This document shows, piece by piece, positions 49,288-59,038 of a stretch of DNA of 64,000 bases (positions are counted from its first letter, which is position 1; each line of letters opens with the position of its first letter). The notes under the pieces were generated by a model that saw only the letters and a list, made by a program, of their open reading frames with translations, had not been told where the DNA came from and searched no databases. The stretch covers positions 558,001 through 622,000 of the forward strand of contig OZ025801.1 of NCBI GenBank assembly GCA_964019425.1, read 5' to 3'. Source of the stretch: Flectonema sp. DT1601 (Eukaryota; Euglenozoa; Diplonemea; Diplonemida; Diplonemidae). A program made the position numbers and the translations under genes.

Positions 49288-52200
49288 CTACCTGTCAGTA
49301 TCACTATCCATTGAATTTTCAGATGAAGCCGAGTCCTTAATCTCAAGAGTGACACTAGCAGTAGTTCCAATTGCTGAAGAAACTATTCGATTTATATTAT
49401 CACTTGCTTCACTGGTATCACGTTGGATATCTGTTGGTGGCAGTGGAGGTGGAGGAATAAGAAGCTCTGGAGGCGGACTCGGTGGTTCACTCGGCGGAGG
49501 CGAAGGCACCTCCGATAAATCAGGTGAAATAGTTCTCAAATCCCTTTCCATTCCACAACTAGATCCTGGTAAAACTGGTGGTGACAATGGGTTATTCCCC
49601 GGGGTACTTAAATAATGACTTGACACTGATCTGATGTCTTGAGGCACATGTTCTTGTGATCTCATTCTCTGTGCCGCATGTGCCATAGTCAGTACAGCCT
49701 TTAGTGTGTTGCCTCCTGAATTTTGAAAATTCAAACGAGCTACTCTCCCTCTCCATAAACTTTGAATTTTCATAGCAGCAAGAGATTGAGAAACATCCAC
49801 ACAACTGTCTGATGGAATTTCGAAAGGAACAATTTCACTCCAACGCTTATCAAAACCTGCTTTTATATCAGCAGGCAGGGTAATCTCACTGGCAGTCACT
49901 TCCTTATTAAGTAACACTGTGCAACACCGTAGAATAACATTTCTAAATGCAACTTTTCCATCAGCAGTTTCGTACAAACCACCAACTATTTGTGCCAAGT
50001 CTTTTGGTCGTTTCGCACCTCCCAAACCTAAAGGCGGTGGTACCGATCTCAAGAACCCAGGCAGACGCGTAGTTGCAATTGTAGCTGTTCCACTGGGATC
50101 GTAGACTTTCCACTTATTCATGAACCCGTGTACATCCATAACAGTTAGTAGATTATCCTCCTCTGCTTGTGCAGTAAAGAAGTCCTCCAAGATGACGGCA
50201 ATTATTAAGTTTAATATAATAAATGTTCCCAAAAGCATGAAAGAAACAAAATAAAAAGGAGCACCATAAGGTGATCCACAGCTGTCTAATTGCGGATCAC
50301 AGCTGGGTTCAGTACTGACTTGACAGTCGTGTAGAATTCCCTGCCAAGCTTCTCCAGTAGTCATTCTGACTAATAAAAGCATCGCGTTCTTGAAATCGTC
50401 GAAATTCGCTTGATCTGAGAGATATTTTCCTCTTTGCATTTTTCCGAAAATTTTAACTCCGACGACGGCGTACAAGAAAATCAAAATCAGAAGCAATCCA
50501 GCCACATTAACCAAACCAGGAAGGGACAACATCAGCGTTCTGATCAACGTTCGAATACCTTTCGCAATTCGTACTGCTCGAAGTAGCCTTGCAAGACGAA
50601 GGACTCTGAATAATGATAAAGCAGGTCCAGTAACTAGCAATCCAACACAGGTGATAACAAAAACGCTAAAGTCGAATTTGTCCCAATGGTCTTGAAAATA
50701 CCCTCTTGGAGACATAGCGATGCATTTCAACACGACTTCAAGACCAAACAAAGACACGAATGAGACATTAACTATGTACAAAGCGTTATCCCATTCCTTT
50801 GATTGACCAGAGTGTTCTAATCCCATAGCGATAGTGTTTAGCATAATACAAGTCATTATGAATGTATCAAATCTCTTATGGAGGATTGCTCGATGGAGAG
50901 CTAGTCTGAATGAACCAAGATCTGCCTGTCTATGAAAAGGTTTAACATTAGCTGTAACAACTGAAAGGATTTCTTTCCATTCGGTTTGTTCAGGTGAGAG
51001 TGCAGTGTTGTTGTTCGCTTCTAATATCCTTTGTTGACGATCATATTTATCTACCAACACACCAGTAAATAAATTTACCAAAAAGAAAGCACCGACGACA
51101 ATAAACACAACGAAATACAGTGCCATCAGCGGTTGGTGATTTCTTTCACCAGAATATCCTTCTTCGGTAGCGTCAATTCCCATGTTAGTCACTTCAATCC
51201 AACCCTCGAGGGTTGCTATTTCAAACAGCGTTAGAACAGCACTTCCCAAATTATCGAAGTTACTCGGATGAGCTTGCCATCTAAAACCTGCTTCGTTACA
51301 CGATGCAATATTAGTATAAGCTGGTTTATCACCCCAGAGTATGTTGGTGCATGCTCCAAATTTTCCAGCAAAAAAATGAACCCCAGTAATACCGAATATC
51401 GTGAGAATCATAATCGATAAGATAAAAACGTGTGACAGAGACGGGATAGCAGCCATGAGAGACTCCAAAACTAGTCTCATTCCTCTTATTTTAGAAACTG
51501 CTCTGAGTGGTCGAAGCGATCTCATCATTCTGACGACTTCAAAAACATCGACAGCACTCTTACTAGTTCCCATTAGATTTAAAGTAACGGTTGTTATACC
51601 GCATATTACAATAAAGAAGTCAAGACGATTCCAAGGGTCTCTTCTTAAATACGATCCCGGACTCGCAATAAAACCATAAGCGATGATCTTAAGAAGGGAT
51701 TCAAACGTAAATAACGACGTCACGACGATGTCGAAGATTGATAGAATCCTTGGAAGTTTGGTATCAGGAGCGGCAATGGGATTCTCAAGTGTCAGAGTCG
51801 CTGATGAAAATAAAACGACGACAATAACGATTGCTTCGAACGTACGGGATTCGCAAACTTTACGAAGTTTTGATCGCAGAACACTATCTGAAGGAAGATA
51901 CATGAAAGACGATAACTGTTGTGAATCTTCTCGTTGCTGAATCCCTCCATTACAATACGACTGATATTCTATTCTGGGAGGCATTGCACTTTGATTAACA
52001 TCTTCATCTAACGGTATTATTTTATCAACCCCAGAAAGAACAGATGAACTTCTCGCTTGTGACAATGTCGGTATCTGGAGTTCTATATTTCTAAGTCTTT
52101 CCAGAGCCTCACTTTGTTTTAATTTTTCTTGTTTTGCTAACTCTGATACCCGTTCCCATAGCTGATGGCCTTCTTGAGCACTTCCAACAGCGCAAGATGA

Positions 52201-54852
52201 CAATAATTTCTGAACATGTGTTTCAATAACTTCGCTGTCACCGTTAGGTTCGTCTAATATATTTACTCTGTCGATACCCGTCGTAGTTCGTAACAGTTCC
52301 TCAGCTACCTTCAGACAAGTATCATTAATTTCAACTTGCTCTGGCTCTCTGCTGTACGTAGACTCTCGTCTTCTCCCCGTCTCTGGTCCTTTTCCTTGAA
52401 TACGATTATTTCTGTAGCAGCAGCATAAAGATGATAGAAATGATGGTAGCTGTCTCTCAGGTGGTTTTTCCTGAGGGTCTTCATCGTTTTCTGTGACTGA
52501 TGCGAGTCCGCTGAATAAAACAGCAACGAACAGATTAAGAACCATATAATTACCAATAACAACTAAGGTTGTGAAATAAAGCGCTGCTGCATTGCTGGAA
52601 CCGCGCATTCCATTATACATCACGAGATTCCAGTCCTCTGCCGTTACAATTTTGAAAACCGTGAGAAGTGATTCCCACAAAGTATCAAAATTTTCACGTG
52701 GAACATGCGTGCATCCAACCGTCTCATTTACCACAGTGAGGGTGTCCACGTCAAGACCGCAAAAATGTCCTCCAAAAAATTGCATTCCCAACAACGCATA
52801 TATAAAAATTACTAACAATAACAAAACAGTTAAAACCGAAGCTCCTACTAAGGAACGTTCTAGCGTCTTAGTGAACTTGTATAGCTCTGGAAACTGACGT
52901 AGGAATCTCATTAGTCGAAATGATCGAAAAGAACTTGCACCAACCGTACCAGATATAACAAACAAGTCTAAAAGAGAAACGATTACAATAATCAAATCAA
53001 ATATGTTGAATCTATCTCCAATGAACTCCTTTCTAGACAGGGTTAAGACTTTTGCCAACGACTCAGCTAAAAATATAAAAGTAAAAACGTAATTCGAAGC
53101 GTGTTGCAATTTTGTTAAACTTTCTGGTTGATCAGCGAACCTCGTCATTAAAACGATCGTATTTAAAAATATCAAAGCCATAATTATCCAAGTGAACCTC
53201 GGATTAAGAACAATGATCCTCAGACGGAATCTAAAAGCATCAAACATCACTCTAAATCGACTCTTTTCACTCGACTCTGTATCCTGAGACACCGGCACAT
53301 CAACAGCACATGTTAGTTGCACTTGCGAAGATGCAATTTTCCGTAGTTCATCTTGAATCCGAAGGGATTCTACCTCCCTAAACGTTGCTTCATTTTGATG
53401 CTCGTTTTGAACTTTTACATTCCCCTCAAAAGACGTATTGATGATCGCAAGTGTTAAGTTTATTATAAAAAAAGTTCCAACCATAATAATGAATATAAAA
53501 TACAGCGACGCAAAAGGTGTCGTCGCATCGACAACGTGGTACATCGTTTCCGTCCATCCTTCTAAAGTTAGAGCCGTGAAGAGAGTTAGAAATGCCATTC
53601 CAATATTATCAAAAGAAGTTTTTCCATTCCCAGGATTTTGAAAATGAACACATTCATATCCCCAAGGACATTTATAGCTGTATAACCGATCAAAATTCGA
53701 CGTGCAAACTCGTCGTTGGATTTCTATTTCCGGTGGAGATTTAGACATATCAAAACATCTCGTGGATAACTGTCCTCTCCATAATCTAACAGCCATGATT
53801 CCCATAATTAATAAGAATGACGTGTAAAGGAGCATCACATCTGCTAGTTGAGGTACAGAGTTCACAAGTGAATTCATTATAATGTGAACTTGTTTAAATT
53901 TTGAAGCTGCTCTGAGTGGTCGGAGAAGTCTGAGGGCTCGAAGACCGCTGATTGCTCCTCCATTGCTGCCTTCTGTCCCGCTTGCTAATTCATAAATAAT
54001 AGTGATGGCAGCAGATATGACTATGATTCCGTCCAGAACGTTCCATGGATCCCTCATATAAGAGAATGAATTTTCATACAATCCAACACTTAAAATTTTC
54101 AACCCCATTTCAATTGCAAAACAACCAGCGAAAACGTATTCAGATCGAAAGCTCATTTGATTTCGTATCGAACTATTATCCGTATCAGTCGGGTCTTCAA
54201 GAGCTAAGAAGACACAATTTAATAAAATCAATGCAAGAACAATTCTATTAAAAGCCCTTGATTCAATAATAGCTATCAAATCCTGTCTCCATTTAGGTAA
54301 TGAGTGTCGTTCACCTACCATAGTACGAAGGTATTTAAAAGCTTCGACATGACACGCTTGATCGTTGACTAACTTACAAACTTCTGGAGCGACATGAAAT
54401 TGAGCAGCATTTCTAAGATATGGTTGGAAATCAGAATTTGATGCTCCGTCAGGTCTTCGGGTGATCAGAGCAGCGGAAGACCTCCGTCGACGATTCGGAG
54501 GAGGTGAAATAATTGATAGCCTCTCAGCTTTGTCACCAACACCCACAGGATCGAACGAACTAGATAACACTGGACTACTTATATACGAAGGCAGTGGAGA
54601 TATTGACGGATTCTGCTTCCATCTGGCAGTTGACGGCGATCGCTTTCTTCGTTGATGAACTTTTCTTCTCACCTCAGAACTTGCTGACAAACTCGGAGGA
54701 CTAACAATCCCATCACATGCTGATGATGATGAAAGATCACTCTCACAACATGAACTCACAGGTGCTGATAGCAGAGAAGTCTTTTGCTGAAAGGGAATAG
54801 TCGATAGTTGTGGAGGTAGCCCATTGGCGTTCACTCCGTCGTCATTTTCCAT
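49288..54852 (-). CDS. Four-domain voltage-gated calcium channel alpha-1 subunit
   Basis: 1854 aa in one exon. Four 6-TM repeats lie at roughly 180-490, 540-800, 1010-1270 and 1320-1570. Each has an Arg/Lys-studded S4 (SGLRALRLLRPLRAAS, FRSFRLMRFLRQF, VVRMMRSLRPLRAVS, LFRVLRLARLLRAVRIAKG). The pore filters are TLEGW (~432), TAEDW (~740), TLEGW (~1218) and TGEAW (~1502), an EEEE ring predicting Ca2+ selectivity. An IQ motif (MKIQSLWRGRVARL, ~1700) offers a calmodulin site. The termini are long, the C-terminus being Pro-rich with PPPSEPPSPPPE. The protein ends DSDTDR. The end also reads GACAG|GTAGCA, so a further short exon cannot be excluded. It would sit in plasma or ciliary membrane. Confidence 0.96.
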   Translation of the reverse strand: MENDDGVNANGLPPQLSTIPFQQKTSLLSAPVSSCCESDLSSSSACDGIVSPPSLSASSEVRRKVHQRRKRSPSTARWKQNPSISPLPSYISSPVLSSSFDPVGVGDKAERLSIISPPPNRRRRSSAALITRRPDGASNSDFQPYLRNAAQFHVAPEVCKLVNDQACHVEAFKYLRTMVGERHSLPKWRQDLIAIIESRAFNRIVLALILLNCVFLALEDPTDTDNSSIRNQMSFRSEYVFAGCFAIEMGLKILSVGLYENSFSYMRDPWNVLDGIIVISAAITIIYELASGTEGSNGGAISGLRALRLLRPLRAASKFKQVHIIMNSLVNSVPQLADVMLLYTSFLLIMGIMAVRLWRGQLSTRCFDMSKSPPEIEIQRRVCTSNFDRLYSYKCPWGYECVHFQNPGNGKTSFDNIGMAFLTLFTALTLEGWTETMYHVVDATTPFASLYFIFIIMVGTFFIINLTLAIINTSFEGNVKVQNEHQNEATFREVESLRIQDELRKIASSQVQLTCAVDVPVSQDTESSEKSRFRVMFDAFRFRLRIIVLNPRFTWIIMALIFLNTIVLMTRFADQPESLTKLQHASNYVFTFIFLAESLAKVLTLSRKEFIGDRFNIFDLIIVIVSLLDLFVISGTVGASSFRSFRLMRFLRQFPELYKFTKTLERSLVGASVLTVLLLLVIFIYALLGMQFFGGHFCGLDVDTLTVVNETVGCTHVPRENFDTLWESLLTVFKIVTAEDWNLVMYNGMRGSSNAAALYFTTLVVIGNYMVLNLFVAVLFSGLASVTENDEDPQEKPPERQLPSFLSSLCCCYRNNRIQGKGPETGRRRESTYSREPEQVEINDTCLKVAEELLRTTTGIDRVNILDEPNGDSEVIETHVQKLLSSCAVGSAQEGHQLWERVSELAKQEKLKQSEALERLRNIELQIPTLSQARSSSVLSGVDKIIPLDEDVNQSAMPPRIEYQSYCNGGIQQREDSQQLSSFMYLPSDSVLRSKLRKVCESRTFEAIVIVVVLFSSATLTLENPIAAPDTKLPRILSIFDIVVTSLFTFESLLKIIAYGFIASPGSYLRRDPWNRLDFFIVICGITTVTLNLMGTSKSAVDVFEVVRMMRSLRPLRAVSKIRGMRLVLESLMAAIPSLSHVFILSIMILTIFGITGVHFFAGKFGACTNILWGDKPAYTNIASCNEAGFRWQAHPSNFDNLGSAVLTLFEIATLEGWIEVTNMGIDATEEGYSGERNHQPLMALYFVVFIVVGAFFLVNLFTGVLVDKYDRQQRILEANNNTALSPEQTEWKEILSVVTANVKPFHRQADLGSFRLALHRAILHKRFDTFIMTCIMLNTIAMGLEHSGQSKEWDNALYIVNVSFVSLFGLEVVLKCIAMSPRGYFQDHWDKFDFSVFVITCVGLLVTGPALSLFRVLRLARLLRAVRIAKGIRTLIRTLMLSLPGLVNVAGLLLILIFLYAVVGVKIFGKMQRGKYLSDQANFDDFKNAMLLLVRMTTGEAWQGILHDCQVSTEPSCDPQLDSCGSPYGAPFYFVSFMLLGTFIILNLIIAVILEDFFTAQAEEDNLLTVMDVHGFMNKWKVYDPSGTATIATTRLPGFLRSVPPPLGLGGAKRPKDLAQIVGGLYETADGKVAFRNVILRCCTVLLNKEVTASEITLPADIKAGFDKRWSEIVPFEIPSDSCVDVSQSLAAMKIQSLWRGRVARLNFQNSGGNTLKAVLTMAHAAQRMRSQEHVPQDIRSVSSHYLSTPGNNPLSPPVLPGSSCGMERDLRTISPDLSEVPSPPPSEPPSPPPELLIPPPPLPPTDIQRDTSEASDNINRIVSSAIGTTASVTLEIKDSASSENSMDSDTDR

Positions 54853-55297
54853 TTAAACAACTAAACATCTATTTGGCTGCACAACTTCAAACAAACTGCT
54901 GGCCTCAGTAACCTCTGACTACTCTCTTACTCGTTTTCTTCTTATTTATTTTTTTTTTTCTGTGTAGAAAAAAAACATAAATTAAAAGTATTACAATTTT
55001 TTTTTTTTTTTAAAGAACAAAACGTAAGTCGTGTTTCATTCCGTCGATTTCTCATCAACTCTTTTCGTATGTCTCTCTTCTTCTTTTTTTTAAAAAAAAA
55101 CTTAACTTTTTGAACCAATCGTTAAACATAAGAGAAAAACTTAAAAATTAAGTCCGAAACAAAAGAGCTGCAATCTATAGAATACAGGCAATGCGATGTT
55201 CTTTCCCAAGTAGGAGACGGAATAGTTAGGATAAGAAAACCAAACTGCTACGGTAACTCCATGTCGTGTCGGAGTGTAATTACAAAGCAAATCCATT
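54853..55297. other. Intergenic DNA between the channel and the next gene
   Basis: AT-rich, with several pyrimidine tracts on the plus strand. No gene supported. Confidence 0.5.
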
Positions 55298-55900
55298 CTA
55301 CCACATCAGATCAACAGGTCGAGGTATGTGAGGTATACGAGACATTAATTCATATTCTTCAGGGACTAAGAATTCCTCATCATCGACAATCAAACCATCA
55401 GCAGGAGATAGATCAGGAAGACTCATTACCATAGGTAGTTCTGATGGAGGTTGTGGTGGTGGTGATGGCGGAGGCGCCGATATCATTGAAAACGATCCCT
55501 GTTGAGGAGGCTGTCTGCCTCCATTCCTGGACAAATTCTTATTTTGAAATTGATTTTGCTGCCGACCGACAAGTTCAAATCCCTGTCTCATCCCCATCAT
55601 CGATTGCATCAACACATCATTTATATTATGCCGTACTCCATACTGGTTAAATAGCTGTGCGACATCCTGAAGAAGTGTACCGCCTCGAGGTAGATTTAAT
55701 GATTTATCTATGTCTGGAAACATTAAGAATCCTTGATAAGGATTATATTCAGCCATCTCAAACGGTTGTCGTAATACGTCGTTCTTTGAATAAACACATT
55801 TACCTTTTGCATATCCTTGAAGGATAATTTCACCACCATGATCGGTGTCTGCACTGAATGGTTCGATAAAACGAATTACGGGAACTTGATTGTGTCTCAT
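55298..55900 (-). CDS. Unknown 200-aa Pro/Gln-rich protein
   Basis: I do not recognise this protein. The N-terminal half (MRHNQVPVIRFIEPFSADTD, YNPYQGFLMFPDIDKSL, DVAQLFNQYGVRHNINDVL) reads as a folded domain. The second half is low complexity, with QNQFQNKNLSRNGGRQPPQQG, a PPPSPPPQPP run, and an acidic patch VDDEEFLVPEEYE. The start was chosen at MRHNQ, after A-rich leader sequence, rather than at an upstream Met that would translate the A-run as poly-Lys. Composition and codon use fit a real gene. Confidence 0.7.
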   Translation of the reverse strand: MRHNQVPVIRFIEPFSADTDHGGEIILQGYAKGKCVYSKNDVLRQPFEMAEYNPYQGFLMFPDIDKSLNLPRGGTLLQDVAQLFNQYGVRHNINDVLMQSMMGMRQGFELVGRQQNQFQNKNLSRNGGRQPPQQGSFSMISAPPPSPPPQPPSELPMVMSLPDLSPADGLIVDDEEFLVPEEYELMSRIPHIPRPVDLMW

Positions 55901-56341
55901 TCTTGTTTTTTTTTTTTTTTTTTTTCTTGTACTTGCACCTTGCAAAAATAGAATAAAAAAAAAACTATACTTTTTTTTTCTGCTATATTGAATCGTGTGC
56001 CATTAGTTTTTTTTTTTACAACATACTGTATTGTAACCTGTTTTTGGTAGAAAAATAAATTTAAAAAAAAGAAACAGCTACTGGCTAACATTAAATTCAT
56101 ATGTTCTATTTTTTTTTCTAAATGGTACAGGACACAATTTTGACACATCCGATCAGTTTTTTTTTTTTTTTTTTTTTTCTAACCGGGAAGAAAACACATG
56201 TTAGTACAGTTCTGTTACTTTTCTCAGAGAGCAATAAATTACAACGAGGGCTAGGATAAGAAATGCGCCTGCCGTGGGTGGAGTAGAATTTTGATAGTCC
56301 AGAACAGTACTTTTGTTTTCTGACTACCCAGAAAAAACACG
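55901..56341. other. Intergenic DNA
   Basis: A/T runs and a T20-like tract near 56,157-56,179. No gene supported. Confidence 0.5.
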
Positions 56342-56557
56342 TCAGGAGGCAACTCGTACTTGACTACCAATTTTCTCAGATAGAATTCGACGGCAGTTAT
56401 TCAAACCCCAAATAACTTGTTGTGTGCTTACCCGAAGTCTTTTACTTTGTTCTTCTTCACGCTGTCGGTTTTCAGCTTTCGATGTACTCAATTCTATCCC
56501 ATCTTGGTTGTTTTGAAGTGACAAGGCTTCACTAACAGATCGACTTTTTGACAGCAT
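56342..56557 (-). CDS. Small 71-aa protein immediately downstream of a 465-aa gene
   Basis: The frame starts 21 nt after the stop of the 56,579-57,976 gene on the same strand. Its composition is coding-like, rich in Ser, Glu, Gln and Arg (RSVSEALSLQNNQDGIELST, RQREEEQSKRLRVSTQQV), with probable helices. A TAA lies just before the ATG, so it is not a simple N-terminal truncation. It may be the second frame of a dicistronic mRNA, a mis-spliced extension of the upstream gene, or a separate trans-spliced gene. No family is recognised. Confidence 0.5.
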   Translation of the reverse strand: MLSKSRSVSEALSLQNNQDGIELSTSKAENRQREEEQSKRLRVSTQQVIWGLNNCRRILSEKIGSQVRVAS

Positions 56558-56578
56558 CTCAGACTTTTAAACTTCTAT

Positions 56579-57976
56579 TCAAACGTATTCAAGTTCTCGT
56601 TGATTCGAATAATTATAATTCTGATCATCTAAATTAACATTAATACCTGACGGAATATAAACACCCATCTGACTCGCTGTTATCGGATCAACATATGGAA
56701 GTGATGCCGTCAGTTTCGAGTTTAAAACTGTAATGCTATCTCGAAGTCGATTTCGTCTTTTTTTAAACAACTCATGTGATTTATGAGGAGTGCTAGAAAG
56801 TCGGAATTTCGGTTTTCTATTTGGAACGAATGCTTGCATGCGAAGAGATGTTGCGATTGACTCGACCTCATAAGGATCATTTAAGTCTATAGAGCCACCA
56901 ATTATACACCATAATAACTCATGTGAGAATAGAGATTTTGAACCTGAAGAAGTTAGTTTTGAGACAACCTGTTCTTTCCAATTAACTTCACGAGATTCGA
57001 TAATACTTAGTGTCGATCGTCTTAAGACTTCATCTGCGACAAATGGAGATGAACCCTCTCGTCCTGAAACAGCGATTTTGATACAAGGCCTGTTAGGAAA
57101 TTGAACCGAGAGGTCAGGAGTGTCACTGCCACATTCCCAAACTTGATTCCAATAGTCACTCTCATGAGATAATAGCTGAATCTGTAATTTTCTTGGATTA
57201 GAATTAATTGGAAACCAAACAGCGATAACACTCCCTTGTTTGTGTGAAAGCGATATTTCTTTTTCTGAAATTCGAAGAACCTCAGCAATATAACTCTTTA
57301 AAAACTGAAGACCCCCATCAGTATCAAGCCTTATCGTATTATCAGTTATTTTAATATTCGTATGACCAAAATACCGCACCTTACCAACGACCATAGCATC
57401 GACGACACCCGAATGATCGTTCATTCCAAAGAGAGTTCGATGTTTTTTTGATTGTTTGAATTTTGGATGAGTGACAAGCAGGTTAGATTTTAATTTTATA
57501 TTGTCATGGAGGATCTTTATTTCAACTCTTGACGACACCGTTACACAAAGTATTAAATCACACCAACAAGGATCACTCGAGTCCTCTATCGAACCGACGT
57601 CAACATGAATACCTAATTGCAAATCATTTTCTAATGGAAGCCATGATTCTGGTATTGGCATCTTTGGCATTGTCTCTAAGGTTGTATTTCCTGAGTAGCA
57701 TGTTGTTAAACGAATTAATTGTAAACTTCTAATAGTAACCGCAGAGTCAAGCGCATCCCACCAAAGACTCTCTTGAAGTTCGATTGGGAGACGACCGATG
57801 GCATCTTCAACAATTTTAGGACCACCTTCGACCCAAAACCCGGAGTATCCCAACCATCCATCAGCCTCTTCTCCAGTTCCTAAGAGAGAACTGAGTAGTT
57901 CCATTTCTGGTGTTCCAACTCCAGAAGCAACTAATTTAGAGAGTCGTTCTGCTTCATTATACAGTAAAGTAGTCAT
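56579..57976 (-). CDS. Unknown 465-aa protein
   Basis: I do not recognise a family. The sequence is soluble, without signal peptide or membrane segments. Predicted beta-rich stretches occur near 120-200 (WCDLILCVTVSSRVEIKI, SNLLVTHPKF) and 240-310 (GSVIAVWFPINSNPRKLQIQ, PCIKIAVSGREGS). A helical N-terminus (NEAERLSKLVASG) and a basic region near 385-410 (HELFKKRRNRLRDS) are also seen. The ATG directly follows AACGCACACAG, an acceptor-like sequence. A 71-codon frame begins 21 nt after its stop. Confidence 0.75.
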   Translation of the reverse strand: MTTLLYNEAERLSKLVASGVGTPEMELLSSLLGTGEEADGWLGYSGFWVEGGPKIVEDAIGRLPIELQESLWWDALDSAVTIRSLQLIRLTTCYSGNTTLETMPKMPIPESWLPLENDLQLGIHVDVGSIEDSSDPCWCDLILCVTVSSRVEIKILHDNIKLKSNLLVTHPKFKQSKKHRTLFGMNDHSGVVDAMVVGKVRYFGHTNIKITDNTIRLDTDGGLQFLKSYIAEVLRISEKEISLSHKQGSVIAVWFPINSNPRKLQIQLLSHESDYWNQVWECGSDTPDLSVQFPNRPCIKIAVSGREGSSPFVADEVLRRSTLSIIESREVNWKEQVVSKLTSSGSKSLFSHELLWCIIGGSIDLNDPYEVESIATSLRMQAFVPNRKPKFRLSSTPHKSHELFKKRRNRLRDSITVLNSKLTASLPYVDPITASQMGVYIPSGINVNLDDQNYNYSNQRELEYV

Positions 57977-58362
57977 CTGTGTGCGTTAGGGTTTATGTTT
58001 GTTTGTTTGTTTTTATCCATTCATTTTTTTTTTTAGAGTATTCGCTGAGTTGAAAAGAAATACATGATATGTATTCTCAGATGGAAACTATTTTTCTAAC
58101 GGAAGCCTCCATCCAAGTCAGGCGCATCCCATTAAAGGACTCTTTTTTTGTCTCATCCGTGTGCTGCAAATTGCATGTGAGATAAAATAATAATAAAATC
58201 AACTAACAAGAATACCAAAACTCTGACTGCCTCATCTGATGGTAATCAGAGCAACTGAAAAAAAATCTCAAAAATTTTTTTTTTGAGAATGGCATTACTC
58301 GATTCGACACCTACCACTTGGATTAGGATTAGTTATAAATACGATTTATCTGTTAGTTTGTT

Positions 58363-58394
<32 letters not shown>

Positions 58395-58523
58395 CAATTA
58401 CATTATAAAAAACTGTTACCACTTCCCCTTTTTTTACAAAACAAAAATTTAAAAAAGAACAATATTATTCTTTTCTTTTTTTTTTTCTTTTTTTCAAAAA
58501 AAAAAAAAAAAAAAAAAAAAAAA
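57977..58523. other. Intergenic DNA
   Basis: The phrase CAAGTCAGGCGCATCCCATTAAAGGACTC near 58,115 echoes codons inside the neighbouring gene (GCGCATCCCACCAAAGACTC, 57,755), probably a small duplicated scrap. T-runs follow. Confidence 0.45.
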
Positions 58524-58614
58524 CCATTCAGATTAGCCTTATATTCCGCTGTCACAACGAGAGACCACAAAATATCAGCTTTCAATCTGAATAGTTTTCC
58601 GACTACGTCGGTAC
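58524..58614 (+). repeat. Family A repeat, copy 6 (internal deletion)
   Basis: CCATTCAGATTAGCC, then a shortened middle, AATCTGAATAG, CCGACTACGTCGGTACC. It lacks the long A tail but is preceded by an A-run. Confidence 0.85.
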
Positions 58615-58700
58615 CAACAAAGTTTTTTTTTTTTTAAAAAAAGAGGAGGAACATTCCAAATACCATTGATAAGATATCAGTAAAACTGTCTTTCTTCATT

Positions 58701-59010
58701 GAGATGGTGAGTAGCACCACACAATATAACACGAGAAATTAACAAAAAATCTGTTCTTTTTTTTTTTTTCTTTTGCCTGATAATTAGCACTTTATCAAAT
58801 ACATAACATGCAGTAAAGCTCGCATGTAAGACTAAAAAAATCAGATTTTATGCTTTCCCAATGTTGCAAGATGGAGTAGCACCACGCAATGCAACACCAG
58901 AAATTAACAAATTTATTCTCCAGTTGCCTTATGAGACAACAAAACACTTCTCAGCAACGTTCGCACGTGGGACTAAAAAAAGAAAATCAGATCTTCGATT
59001 TTGAGAAGGT
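58701..59010. repeat. Direct tandem duplication (~150 bp units)
   Basis: Unit 1 (58,701-58,849) and unit 2 (58,869-59,010) share GAGTAGCACCAC(A/G)CAAT, the GAAATTAACAAA block, GCC(T)TGATAA / GCCTTATGAGA, (T)CGCA(T/C)GT(A/G) and GACTAAAAAAA..AATCAGAT. It lies in the presumed 3' UTR of the next gene. Confidence 0.7.
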
Positions 59011-59038
59011 TAGCAAATACAAAAAGAGAGGAAAAAAT

